Below, in pieces: positions 14,848-22,625 of a stretch of DNA of 64,000 nucleotides (the first letter of the stretch is position 1; each line of letters begins with the position of its first letter). Position numbers and translations under genes: made by a program. The notes under the pieces were generated by a model that did not search any database, was not told the DNA's origin, and saw nothing but the letters and a program-made list of their open reading frames with translations. The stretch is taken from assembly GCA_029265405.1 (NCBI GenBank), contig JAJUJI010000003.1, positions 62,001 through 126,000 of the forward strand, given 5' to 3'. Source of the stretch: Clostridiales bacterium (GTDB lineage Bacteria > Bacillota > Clostridia > Oscillospirales > Oscillospiraceae).

Positions 14848-15519
14848 ATGGCTGGCGAATACCAATTCAAAAAAAGCCTCTTAGGCTTCGACCGGCGCGA
14901 CGTGGCCGACTATATAGAAAACCTGGCCAAACGCCACAGCATACTCAAAAACGAGAAGGACAAGCTTGAATCGCGCTGCGCCGCCCTGGAAAGCGACTGC
15001 GCTTCTCTTTCCGCCGAGCTTGAGGCCCTCAGGGCCGAGAAGGCAAGGCTGTCCGAGGATGCCGCCCAGCTTGAGGGACGGGCCGAGGCGGCCGAGCAGA
15101 GGGCGGAGCGGCTGGAAACGGAGCTTGAGGCCCTGAAAGCCTCCATATCTGAATACCGCGAGAAGGCCGCCATATACGACGCCGCGAGGGACCGAATAGC
15201 CGGGCTGGAGCTGAGCGCCAGCAGGCGCGCAGCGGAAATCGAAAAGCAGGCCGAAGCCCGCGCCGCCGCGCTTGCACACGCCTGCGAAGCCTATATAGCC
15301 TCCGTCAAGGCCAAGTATATCAAGGTGAGCGACGAAACCCGCCAAAGCTCCGAGTTCATCATCTCCGAGCTCAACCGGCTTTCCGACAGGCTTTCGGTGC
15401 TTTCCGCCCTGCTTGGCGAAAAGGCCGACGCCTTCGACTTCATTGAGCCCGGCCAGGGGCCCGAATGCTTCCTTGCCCCCTCCGGGGAGGCCGCGCAAGC
15501 CGGGGCGCAAAGCGCATGA
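14848..15519 (+). CDS. DivIVA-like coiled-coil protein
   Basis: 223 residues. The N-terminus QFKKSLLGFDRRDVADYIENL is the DivIVA membrane-curvature motif (F-x-x-x-x-x-G-[FY]-D-x-x-x-V-x-x-Y-[IL]). Residues 30-150 are a continuous heptad coiled coil rich in Leu, Ala, Glu and Arg. The C-terminal third is a helix pair plus a short disordered tail. Related proteins sense negative membrane curvature at poles and septa and recruit division or sporulation factors. Its stop overlaps the next start (ATGA), so it is translated together with the nitroreductase-like gene. Which DivIVA branch it belongs to is open. Confidence 0.8.
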   Translation: MAGEYQFKKSLLGFDRRDVADYIENLAKRHSILKNEKDKLESRCAALESDCASLSAELEALRAEKARLSEDAAQLEGRAEAAEQRAERLETELEALKASISEYREKAAIYDAARDRIAGLELSASRRAAEIEKQAEARAAALAHACEAYIASVKAKYIKVSDETRQSSEFIISELNRLSDRLSVLSALLGEKADAFDFIEPGQGPECFLAPSGEAAQAGAQSA

Positions 15520-16286
15520 CCCGGCCGGAGGCGGAAGCGCTTTACACCGCGATATTTAAGCGCAAGTCCTTTTCCGGCTTTGAAGACAGGCCTCCCGCTC
15601 AGGGCGAGATCGACGGCCTGTGCGATTTCCTCTCGGATCTTGAGCCTCCGGCCGAGGACATAGACTGGAATTTCGACACGCTGCCCTATACGGACATGGT
15701 CAGGATAGCCAGCCGCGAGCCGGGCGTCAGGGCGCCGTGCTACCTTGTTTTGCGCGCCGAGCGCAAAAGCTTCAGCCTGCAGAAATGCGGCTATCTGGGC
15801 GAGCTTGCCGCCCTCTATCTGACCTCGCGGGGCCTTGCCACCCGCTGGCAGGGCTGCATCGAGGTGCCGAAGGAAAACGATTTTCCCGGCTGCCTCCCCT
15901 ATGTTTCCGCCCTCGCCTTCGGCTATTCCTCCGAGCCCTTCCGGCAAAGCGCCGCGGACTTCGACAGGAAGCCGCTGGACAAGTTAGCCTTCGGCAGGTA
16001 TGAAAATTGCAGGGTCATAATGGAGGCGGCGCGGCTGGCGCCCTCCTCCCACAACCGCCAGCCCTGCGTCTTTGTGGCCGACGACAGGAACCGCATACAT
16101 CTTTACAGGAAAGCCTCCCTGCTGGCAAATCCGGTTGTCAGCTACGCCCAGTGCGTGGACGCCGGGGCGGCCCTGGCGCACCTTGAGGTGGCGGCGGCTT
16201 ACGAGGGCTTCCTGCCCAGGATAGCCAGATGCAAGCCTGAGCCGAGCTTCAGACGCTTTATTTATCAGGCCACGGTGGAGCTTTAA
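15516..16286 (+). CDS. Nitroreductase-like protein (TM1586 type)
   Basis: 256 residues with two nitroreductase half-domains in one chain. The first begins LYTAIFKRKSFSGFEDRP (the R-K/R-S-x-R/G-x-F/Y motif) with GYLGELAALYLTSRGLATRWQGC, the second has IMEAARLAPSSHNRQPCVFV and VDAGAALAHLEVAA. This is the pattern of the putative TM nitroreductase family, flavoproteins of unknown substrate. The start ATG at 15516 overlaps the DivIVA-like stop by four bases, and the upstream extension of the open frame lies inside that gene. A terminator follows. Confidence 0.82.
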   Translation: MTRPEAEALYTAIFKRKSFSGFEDRPPAQGEIDGLCDFLSDLEPPAEDIDWNFDTLPYTDMVRIASREPGVRAPCYLVLRAERKSFSLQKCGYLGELAALYLTSRGLATRWQGCIEVPKENDFPGCLPYVSALAFGYSSEPFRQSAADFDRKPLDKLAFGRYENCRVIMEAARLAPSSHNRQPCVFVADDRNRIHLYRKASLLANPVVSYAQCVDAGAALAHLEVAAAYEGFLPRIARCKPEPSFRRFIYQATVEL

Positions 16287-16308
16287 GTTATAGGACGGCA
16301 ATGGCAGC

Positions 16309-16346
16309 AAGCCCCGAATGGAGAGGACCTCCCATCCGGGGCTTTT
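16309..16346 (+). terminator. Intrinsic terminator after the nitroreductase-like gene
   Basis: AAGCCCCG-a-ATGG pairs with CCAT-c-CGGGGCTT, followed by TTTT. It may also stop the converging minus-strand peptidase gene. Confidence 0.8.
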
Positions 16347-16357
16347 CCTTTTATCGC

Positions 16358-17947
16358 TTATCGGGCCCGCTGGCGGCCCTCGATAAGCACGTTCTTCTTT
16401 TCAGCGTCATACTCGACGCCCATTCTCAGCGCCCGGAGCGTCCGGCAAACGGGCAGCATCAGCGTGCCGCCCTCGTAGCGCAGGGGCGCGTCCAGCTCTA
16501 CCGGCGCACCGTTTGCAACCATCGTTTTGCTTCCCAGTCGCAGCTCCACCTTGTTGTCCCCTCGCCAGGCCTCGAGAAGCCCCTCGCCGTCGCCCCACCA
16601 GGCCCAGCGGACGCCGCACTTCGACAGCAGCTCGAAGGCCGGGGCAAGGACGCAGCCGTTGTCCTCCACGGGGCGCTGGGGGTAGAACATCAGGAGCTTG
16701 CCGTTTAAATATACGTCGGGCCTAAGGCTCAGTTCGTCCATTTTCATGGCTTCGTCGCCCATTATCAGGCCCAGGGAGTATACCGGCTCGGCCGACCTGT
16801 CAAACAGGGACAGGGGGAAGGGGTCGCCGCTTATATACGGGCACAGCTCGACGGTCATGCAAAACCTGCCGTACTCGACTCGCGCCGAGTTTATCATGTA
16901 TCCGCCCCTGTCCGATACGTCCTCCGGCTCGAGCAGCTCAAAGCCGAAGGCTTTGGCGAAGCGGGCGGCAATAGGCCGGTACTCGTCGTACCTGTCAAGG
17001 GTGTCCGAATCAAGCCAGTATATGACCTCTCCCCTTATGTGCAGGGAAACGAACATGTAAAAGTCCACCCTGTCCAGCAGCCTAAGCATGGCCCGGGTTT
17101 CCGGCTCGCTGGCCGCGTACGGGCCAGCCCAGCCGAAAGGCGCCGGCGCGGTCACCTCATCCCTAATTCCCCACTTATGCCTGAAGTTGCCGTTGAGGTC
17201 AACGCCGTTGATGTTGGCCTTCCAGGAGGCGTAGCTGCAGCCGGCCCCGCCTATGCGCCGTACGGCCTCGGGGTCAAGCGCCGCGTCCGGCCCGTTCTGG
17301 GCCAGATTGACCCCGTCCGGGTTGAGCATGGGTATAACGATGAATTTTACGTTGTCCAGTATCTCCCGGTAGGACAGGCCGCCGTAAGACTCGCCGGCCT
17401 CATAGCCCAGGCAATAGCGGTCTACCATGTGCATGAGCACATTTGTGGCGATGTGCTCGCAGGCGTGCATGGTGGAGCACAAAACGACCTCCCTCTTTCC
17501 CCTGCCGAAGGCGAAGGCGGTAAGCTCCCTGCCCTCCACGCTCTTTCCTATGCTGAAGGAGGAAATCAATTGCGGATGCTTGCGCTCAAGCTGGGCTATG
17601 TCCTCGTTCATCTGCTCATATGAATATGTTGCGTATGGATTTACCAGCGCCCCGTCCGGCAGCCCGTATCCCGACAGGTCCTCCTGCGGCGGCGGCGAGG
17701 CTTCCGGCTCCGGACCGCCGGTAAGCAGCGGAGTCGGCGCGGGCGTCGGCAGGTTCACCGGCGGGGCCGTCGCCGACGCCGCCGGCTCCGGCGAGGGCGA
17801 AGCGCCCGGACTTTTCCGGGCGGGCAGCAGGCAGGCGGCCAGCGCCAGAACGGAGAGCGCCAGGCCCCACGCCGCCTTTTCAATCAGTCTTTTCAGCTCG
17901 CAGTTTCTCAAATCTTCGGGGCAGCCTTTCAAAAAAATCGATGGCAA
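16358..17947 (-). CDS. M14 zinc peptidase, gamma-D-glutamyl-diaminopimelate peptidase type
   Basis: 529 residues. An N-terminal hydrophobic anchor (AAWGLALSVLALAACLL) is followed by a Pro/Ala/Thr linker to about residue 95. The M14 domain shows the zinc motif STMHACEH (His161, Glu164), LNPDGVNLAQ, VDLNGNF, the third zinc ligand in SLHIRGEVIYW and the catalytic Glu in MTVELCPY. The IRGEVIYW context resembles murein peptidases such as YqgT. The carboxypeptidase motif N-R-N-F is changed to N-G-N-F, so a free C-terminus is probably not the substrate. The last ~130 residues (VYLNGKLLMF...) form a copper-amine-oxidase-like surface domain. Start uncertain: TTG at 17947 (AGAGG site) or TTG at 17911. 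Confidence 0.82.
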   Translation of the reverse strand: MPSIFLKGCPEDLRNCELKRLIEKAAWGLALSVLALAACLLPARKSPGASPSPEPAASATAPPVNLPTPAPTPLLTGGPEPEASPPPQEDLSGYGLPDGALVNPYATYSYEQMNEDIAQLERKHPQLISSFSIGKSVEGRELTAFAFGRGKREVVLCSTMHACEHIATNVLMHMVDRYCLGYEAGESYGGLSYREILDNVKFIVIPMLNPDGVNLAQNGPDAALDPEAVRRIGGAGCSYASWKANINGVDLNGNFRHKWGIRDEVTAPAPFGWAGPYAASEPETRAMLRLLDRVDFYMFVSLHIRGEVIYWLDSDTLDRYDEYRPIAARFAKAFGFELLEPEDVSDRGGYMINSARVEYGRFCMTVELCPYISGDPFPLSLFDRSAEPVYSLGLIMGDEAMKMDELSLRPDVYLNGKLLMFYPQRPVEDNGCVLAPAFELLSKCGVRWAWWGDGEGLLEAWRGDNKVELRLGSKTMVANGAPVELDAPLRYEGGTLMLPVCRTLRALRMGVEYDAEKKNVLIEGRQRAR

Positions 17948-17981
17948 AACAAAGCCTCTTTGAATTATAGCCTAGAATCGC

Positions 17982-19505
17982 TCAAAAGAACATACCCTTG
18001 GGCGCAATTTTATCGTGCAGCTCCATGAGCCTTATATCCTTGAAGGAGGCCTCGCAGCTCCTGTCGAAATACATGGTGGCGGGCCTGTCCGCCGTATACG
18101 CCGGCCACTTGTCCATGCCCTTATGGTTGGGGTCCCCGTAGCGAGCGAAGGCCGTGAAGGCGCCGCATACGGCCTCCTCCAGCCCGTCGGAAACGCCGGG
18201 CTGGTTGCATATCGGAACCTTGTCGGTGTTGCGGAACACGAAGGGTATATCTGAGCAGTGCCAGGCCGGCTTGCCCCCGTCGTAGGGGAAGGTGAAGGCA
18301 AAGAGGTAGTTGTAAACCGGGGCAAGCGACTGCGCGGCCTTCTCGGACGCGTATTCCAGAGTTCCCAGACGGTTTGAAAGGGCCATGAGGTCAAGCTCGT
18401 TCTTGTCGGGATACGCCTCCCTGAAAAGCGCTATCAGCTCGGCCGAGTCGGTTTTGAAATAGCCGTCCAGCAGCCTTTTCCGCTCGGCGGGGCTCATCTC
18501 GTTTTTTCCCGCCGGCGCTGGCATGAAGCCCCACTCGCAGATGACCGAGCCCACCATGACCGGCACTCTTTTGGCAAAGTCCGTGAAGCCCACGTCATAA
18601 GGGTCCCCCAGATACCAGCCGTTGGCCTTCGGCGCCCACCAGATCCTGACGCCCTTTTTCTCCAGCTTCCCGAGCGCGGCGCGGGAGGCTGCGCACAGCT
18701 CCTCAAGTCCGGCCTTTTCCAAGGCCTCCGCGCTTTTCGCTCCCAGCTCGTCCATTATCGCCTCGGCTATGTTTCCCTCTCCGTCCTGCGGCGGGAACGA
18801 GCCTCTCCGCCGGCCGCCGACGCCGCTCATGAGTATGGCCTTGTGGAAAAGCCCCTCCGCCGCCGGGGTCTGGAGCAGACAGTTTATCTTTGCCGCGCCT
18901 CCCGACTGCCCGAACAGGGTAACGTTGTCCGGGTCGCCCCCGAAGGCGGCTATATTGTCGCGCACCCATTTCAAAGCCTCAACCAGGTCCGCCTGCCCGG
19001 CGTTTGCCGAATTGAAGTATTTATCGCCGTAGGCCGAAAGGTCGCAGTAGCCGAATATGTTAAGCCTGTGGTTTACCGTCACGACGACCACGTCGCCGTA
19101 TTTGGAAAGGTTTTCGCCGTCGTAGGCCACCATTTCTATGGAGGAGCCTGTGGAGAAGCCGCCGCCGTGTATCCATACCATGACCGGCTTTTTCGCGCGC
19201 CCGTCAAGGCTCTGCGTCCAAATGTTAAGCGACAGGCAGTCCTCGCTCTTTGGCCAGAAGCGGTGCGGGATGAGCGTGTCGCCAAAGGGCGACTCCGGCT
19301 CAAGAAGCGGGCAGACATAGCCGTAATCCAGCGCGTCCTTTATGCCATCCCAGGGAGATACCGGCTCCGGCTGCATGAAGCGCCGCGCTTCGGCGTACTT
19401 TACGCCGCGGAAAATGCAGGTGCCGTCCACAATGCAGCCCCTAAGCCTGCCGGCTTTCGTTTCAACTACCGGCTCCGTAGGCGTGCATATAAAGGTTCTT
19501 GACAT
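17982..19505 (-). CDS. Type B carboxylesterase
   Basis: 507 residues of the COesterase family. Landmarks: GRLRGCIVDGTCIFRGVKYAEA, EDCLSLNIWTQ, the oxyanion hole VMVWIHGGGFSTGS, VTVNHRLNIFGY and the nucleophile elbow LFGQSGGAAKI. The acid and histidine are expected in the second half (WHCSDIPFVF carries a likely His). No signal peptide, so it is cytoplasmic. It hydrolyses carboxylic esters; the natural substrate is unknown. The ATG at 19505 follows a GGGAGG site; an upstream ATG at 19523 would place that site inside the gene. Confidence 0.9.
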   Translation of the reverse strand: MSRTFICTPTEPVVETKAGRLRGCIVDGTCIFRGVKYAEARRFMQPEPVSPWDGIKDALDYGYVCPLLEPESPFGDTLIPHRFWPKSEDCLSLNIWTQSLDGRAKKPVMVWIHGGGFSTGSSIEMVAYDGENLSKYGDVVVVTVNHRLNIFGYCDLSAYGDKYFNSANAGQADLVEALKWVRDNIAAFGGDPDNVTLFGQSGGAAKINCLLQTPAAEGLFHKAILMSGVGGRRRGSFPPQDGEGNIAEAIMDELGAKSAEALEKAGLEELCAASRAALGKLEKKGVRIWWAPKANGWYLGDPYDVGFTDFAKRVPVMVGSVICEWGFMPAPAGKNEMSPAERKRLLDGYFKTDSAELIALFREAYPDKNELDLMALSNRLGTLEYASEKAAQSLAPVYNYLFAFTFPYDGGKPAWHCSDIPFVFRNTDKVPICNQPGVSDGLEEAVCGAFTAFARYGDPNHKGMDKWPAYTADRPATMYFDRSCEASFKDIRLMELHDKIAPKGMFF

Positions 19506-19583
19506 CGAAACGCCTCCCGTCATATTATATCAAGCTATATAGTATCATATTTTTACCCGCGGCGCAATATTTTGGAAACAAAT

Positions 19584-19606
19584 AAGCCCGCCTCCTGGGC
19601 GGGCTT
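19584..19606 (-). terminator. Intrinsic terminator after the Cys-rich gene
   Basis: On the minus strand AAGCCCGCC-CAGGA-GGCGGGCTT is followed by ATTTGTTT. Confidence 0.75.
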
Positions 19607-19632
19607 ACCTGCCGGTTCGCAGCTTAAGCGAT

Positions 19633-19950
19633 TCAGACGGTGTTGTGGACAAAGCAGGCTATCTTGTCGATGGGTATGTCGCAGGCGGAGCCTACGCAGC
19701 CGGGCCAGCTGCCGCCGCGCCCCGCCAGAGGCGCGTTGGAGCCGCCGGGCCTGCCGCAGGAGCTGCCTAAGGCGCAGCCGGGCGCGGGTCCTATGCTGGT
19801 AACCAGCCTGCAATAGCATGGGTTGACAAACAGGATCACGCCCGTAAAGCCGCAGCCGGACTGGCCTCCGCAGGTGCAGTATATCGTGACGGTTTCACCG
19901 ACAAAATTTTGCAGATGCTCGACGAAATTTCCGGTGTATGTGTTGGACAT
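19633..19950 (-). CDS. Small cysteine-rich protein, possible spore-surface protein
   Basis: 105 residues with ten cysteines (CTC, GC, PCYC, PGC, SSC, PGC, SAC, IAC). The ends look like one compact beta domain: LQNFVGETVTIYCTCGG, GFTGVILFVNPCYCRLVTSIG at the front and CDIPIDKIACFVHNTV at the back, separated by a Gly/Ser/Pro loop around residues 65-85. The phrase VGETVTIYTTxGGQSGxGFTGV recalls short conserved proteins in spore formers, some listed as coat or exosporium components, but I cannot name the family firmly. No signal peptide. The ATG at 19950 has a perfect GGAGGT site. It has its own terminator. Confidence 0.65.
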   Translation of the reverse strand: MSNTYTGNFVEHLQNFVGETVTIYCTCGGQSGCGFTGVILFVNPCYCRLVTSIGPAPGCALGSSCGRPGGSNAPLAGRGGSWPGCVGSACDIPIDKIACFVHNTV

Positions 19951-20060
19951 AGGATACCTCCGATGATTTTATGGGGCGGCGGCTCGCAGGCGGCCGGACC
20001 CCGGTACATCGTACCGCTATATCCTATTCAGCCCGACACAGGAGGTGACATCCCGGGCAC

Positions 20061-20855
20061 TCAGCAGGAGAGCATATATCCCCCGTCTATCACCTGGCAG
20101 GTGCCCGTCACCTGGGCCGCCGCCGGGGAGGCGAAATACACTGCCAGAGCGCCCACCTCTATGGGCTCGCCGAAGCGGCCCAGGGGCATCTGCCTGTTTA
20201 TATAGTCGAACATGTCCTTCGGAATGTGCCTGGACAGCTCGGAGTTGGTAAAGCCTGGGCAAATGGCGTTTACGCGGATGTCGTACTTGCCGAGCTCCAC
20301 GGCCATGCAGCGGGTGAAGTGGTTGACGGCGGCCTTGCTGCTGCTGTAGGGGCTCATGGCCTGCGTCTTGTTCACGATGAAGGCGGCGTTGGAGGAGATG
20401 TTGATGATGGAGCCGCCCTTGCCGGCCGCGCGCATCCTCTTGCCGACCTCGTAGGTCATATGCACCGTTCCGTTCAAATCCGTATTCACTACCCTGTACC
20501 AGTCGGAAAGCTCCTCGTCCATGTCCAGCAGCTCGCACACGCAGGATATGCCGGCGTTGTTGACAAGTATGTTGATTTCCTTAAAGGACTCGTAAACCTC
20601 GGCAACAGCCCTGCGCACGCTGGCAAGATCCGTCACGTCGCAGCCGAAGCTCTCGTACCTGCCGCCCAGCGGCTTCAGCTCGGCCAGGGCCTCTGCCGCC
20701 TTCTGCCTGTCGCGGCAGAGGATAGCTATGTTTGCCCCGCTCTGGGCCATGGCCAGCGCCACTCCGAAGCCCAGGCCCCTGTTGCCGCCGGTGATTATGG
20801 CGTTCAGGCCCTTGAGGCTGAAGGCGTCCTGAATGCCGGCTATAGGCTTTATCAT
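20061..20855 (-). CDS. Short-chain dehydrogenase/reductase (FabG/gluconate 5-dehydrogenase-like)
   Basis: 264 residues. TGGNRGLGFGVA is the cofactor loop, CDVTD and LVNNAGIS follow, the catalytic Ser is in INISSNAA and the pair Tyr/Lys in SPYSSSKAA. It ends in QVIDGGYMLSC, as in classical SDRs that act on sugar acids or polyols (KduD or gluconate 5-dehydrogenase-like). The start MIKPIAGIQDAFSLKGLNAIITGG resembles IdnO/KduD N-termini. Substrate remains a guess. The ATG at 20855 has a GGGAG site. Confidence 0.87.
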   Translation of the reverse strand: MIKPIAGIQDAFSLKGLNAIITGGNRGLGFGVALAMAQSGANIAILCRDRQKAAEALAELKPLGGRYESFGCDVTDLASVRRAVAEVYESFKEINILVNNAGISCVCELLDMDEELSDWYRVVNTDLNGTVHMTYEVGKRMRAAGKGGSIINISSNAAFIVNKTQAMSPYSSSKAAVNHFTRCMAVELGKYDIRVNAICPGFTNSELSRHIPKDMFDYINRQMPLGRFGEPIEVGALAVYFASPAAAQVTGTCQVIDGGYMLSC

Positions 20856-20892
20856 GTTCCGTACTCCCTTTCGTTTTCAAATGTCCGGCCCG

Positions 20893-20922
20893 ATTTTAAC
20901 ACGGCCCGGCCCGAAAAAGCAA
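20893..20922 (-). promoter_or_regulatory. Sigma-A type promoter of the SDR gene
   Basis: On the minus strand TTGCTT (20917-20922), an 18-base spacer and TAAAAT (20893-20898). Confidence 0.45.
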
Positions 20923-21026
20923 CCGCGGCCGTGCCGATATGTCGGCTGCTATATGGATTTTTGTTAATGCTCGTGTTACAATTATTATCAATAACTCAAT
21001 ATTTCAGGTTTTAGGGAGGCTTGTCA

Positions 21027-22079
21027 ATGTTCCGGAAAATACCCTTCGTGCCCCGCGAGCTTAAAATCACCGAGACCCTGCCCGGCTTTTTCGGAGGGCC
21101 GGGCTACCCCGTCAAAAACACGCCCGTCACCCCGCGCGAGAACATGGCGGCCCTGTATTATGAAAAAAAGCCCTTCTGGATGCCGGCCGCCTCGGAGAGC
21201 CGCATGATAGGGCCCGCCAGCTACAACGACAACCTGGGGCGCGGCATGGGGCACGACAGCAGGGACGCCTTCGGCATCGAGTGGGAATGGATACCCTCCG
21301 CCGGCGGCTCCATAGTCCGCCCCGGCTCCCCCTTTATGACCGACGCCAACCAGTGGCGCGAAAAGGTGGCGTTTCCCGACCTGGACGCCTGGGACTGGGA
21401 GGCTGACGCGGAGCGGCATAAGATAGACGGCCGCTTCCCCTGCCAGTGCTCGCTAATAAACGGCTTCTGGTTCGAGAGGCTGGTGTCCTTCATGGATTTC
21501 GCGCCCGCGGCAATGGCCCTCATAGACGAGGAGCAGCGCGGCGCGGTAAAGGAGCTGTTCCAGGCCATGACGGATTTCGCCTGCAGGGTCGTGGACAAGA
21601 TATGCGAGTACTGGCCCATGCTGGACGGCTTCAACATACACGACGACTGGGGCGCGCAGAAGGCCCCCTTCTTCTCGGAGGAAACGGCCTACGAGCTGTT
21701 CGTGCCCTTTATGAGGCAGCTCACCGACCATATACACTCCAAGGGCCGCTACGCCACCCTCCACTCCTGCGGCCATGTGGACTCCCGCGTACAGTGCTTC
21801 ATAGACGCCGGCTTCGACGCCTGGGATCCCCAGACCATGAACGACATACACATGCTCTATGAAAGGTACGGCGACAGGATAGTGCTCGGGGTCTATCCGG
21901 ACCGCTTCGACCCCGAAACCACGCCCGAGGCCGAGCAGCGCCGCCTCGCGCGCGAATTCGTGGACGAGTTCTGCCGGCCGGGCAAGCCCTCCATCTTCAG
22001 CTACTACGGCTCCTACGCCATGACTCCCGCCTTCAGCGAGGAGGTCTACGTCTATTCAAGGCGGCTTTACTCTCGCTAA
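21027..22079 (+). CDS. Uroporphyrinogen decarboxylase-like (methyltransferase-type) protein
   Basis: 350 residues with the URO-D/MtaA TIM-barrel pattern: PFWMPAASESRMIGP, DGFNIHDDWGAQKAPFFSEETAYELFVPFMRQL, ATLHSCGHVDSRVQCFIDAGFDAWDPQTMNDI and YGDRIVLGV. The H-S-C-G segment corresponds to the zinc site of corrinoid methyltransferases such as MtaA, and the N-terminal heme-pathway arginines of HemE are not seen. Many Clostridia have such proteins linked to demethylation of plant-derived compounds, but no corrinoid protein or partner methyltransferase is adjacent. The ATG at 21027 lies seven bases after a GGGAGG site; the TTG six bases earlier is too close to it. Confidence 0.78.
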   Translation: MFRKIPFVPRELKITETLPGFFGGPGYPVKNTPVTPRENMAALYYEKKPFWMPAASESRMIGPASYNDNLGRGMGHDSRDAFGIEWEWIPSAGGSIVRPGSPFMTDANQWREKVAFPDLDAWDWEADAERHKIDGRFPCQCSLINGFWFERLVSFMDFAPAAMALIDEEQRGAVKELFQAMTDFACRVVDKICEYWPMLDGFNIHDDWGAQKAPFFSEETAYELFVPFMRQLTDHIHSKGRYATLHSCGHVDSRVQCFIDAGFDAWDPQTMNDIHMLYERYGDRIVLGVYPDRFDPETTPEAEQRRLAREFVDEFCRPGKPSIFSYYGSYAMTPAFSEEVYVYSRRLYSR

Positions 22080-22080
22080 A

Positions 22081-22533
22081 TCAAGCCCCGCCCGGCTTTT
22101 TGCGCCCGCCCGCCCAATTGAGCAGGGCCCCGGCCAGATACAGGCCGGGCAATATGAGCGACAGAAGGAGCCGGAACGCGCCGAAGGTTCCGGCCGCTAT
22201 CGCCGCCGCCTGCGTGAAGACAAGATAGGCCAGCAGCAGACCGGCAAAAGCAAGGCATATTCCCGCCCTTTTCCCGCCGCTGCATTTTACGCCCGCTATC
22301 CCGGCCGACAGGTGCACCGCGGCTCCCACGGCAAGTACGGCGAAGCGGAATCTGAGGCTCCCCGAGTTTTCAAACAGCTCTGATACGCTTCTCCCGGTCC
22401 TTTCCGCCATGGAGGACAGCAGCCTCATCGCCGCCGGGGCCAGCAGGCAGGCCAAAGCCATCAGAGCGCCGAAAGCTATGCAGATTGCGCCCGCAACCTT
22501 AAGCAATTTTCTTCCCCTGAGCTTTTCTTCCAT
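22081..22533 (-). CDS. Four-helix membrane protein of unknown function
   Basis: 150 residues. Four hydrophobic segments are visible: VAGAICIAFGALMALACLLAPA, FRFAVLAVGAAVHLSAGI, GICLAFAGLLLAYLVFTQ and LLLSLILPGLYLAGALLNW, with a basic start and basic end. I do not recognise a family. It converges on the UroD-like gene with a one-base gap and lies downstream of the flavodiiron gene on the same strand, about 90 bases away. Confidence 0.7.
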   Translation of the reverse strand: MEEKLRGRKLLKVAGAICIAFGALMALACLLAPAAMRLLSSMAERTGRSVSELFENSGSLRFRFAVLAVGAAVHLSAGIAGVKCSGGKRAGICLAFAGLLLAYLVFTQAAAIAAGTFGAFRLLLSLILPGLYLAGALLNWAGGRKKPGGA

Positions 22534-22625
22534 CAGCCTCGTCTCCCCCGGGCCGCGCTTTCCATGCGCGGCCCGATTTTATTTCTTTTCCCTGTTTTTG
22601 CCGGAAGCGGGCGCAGCCTCCGCCC

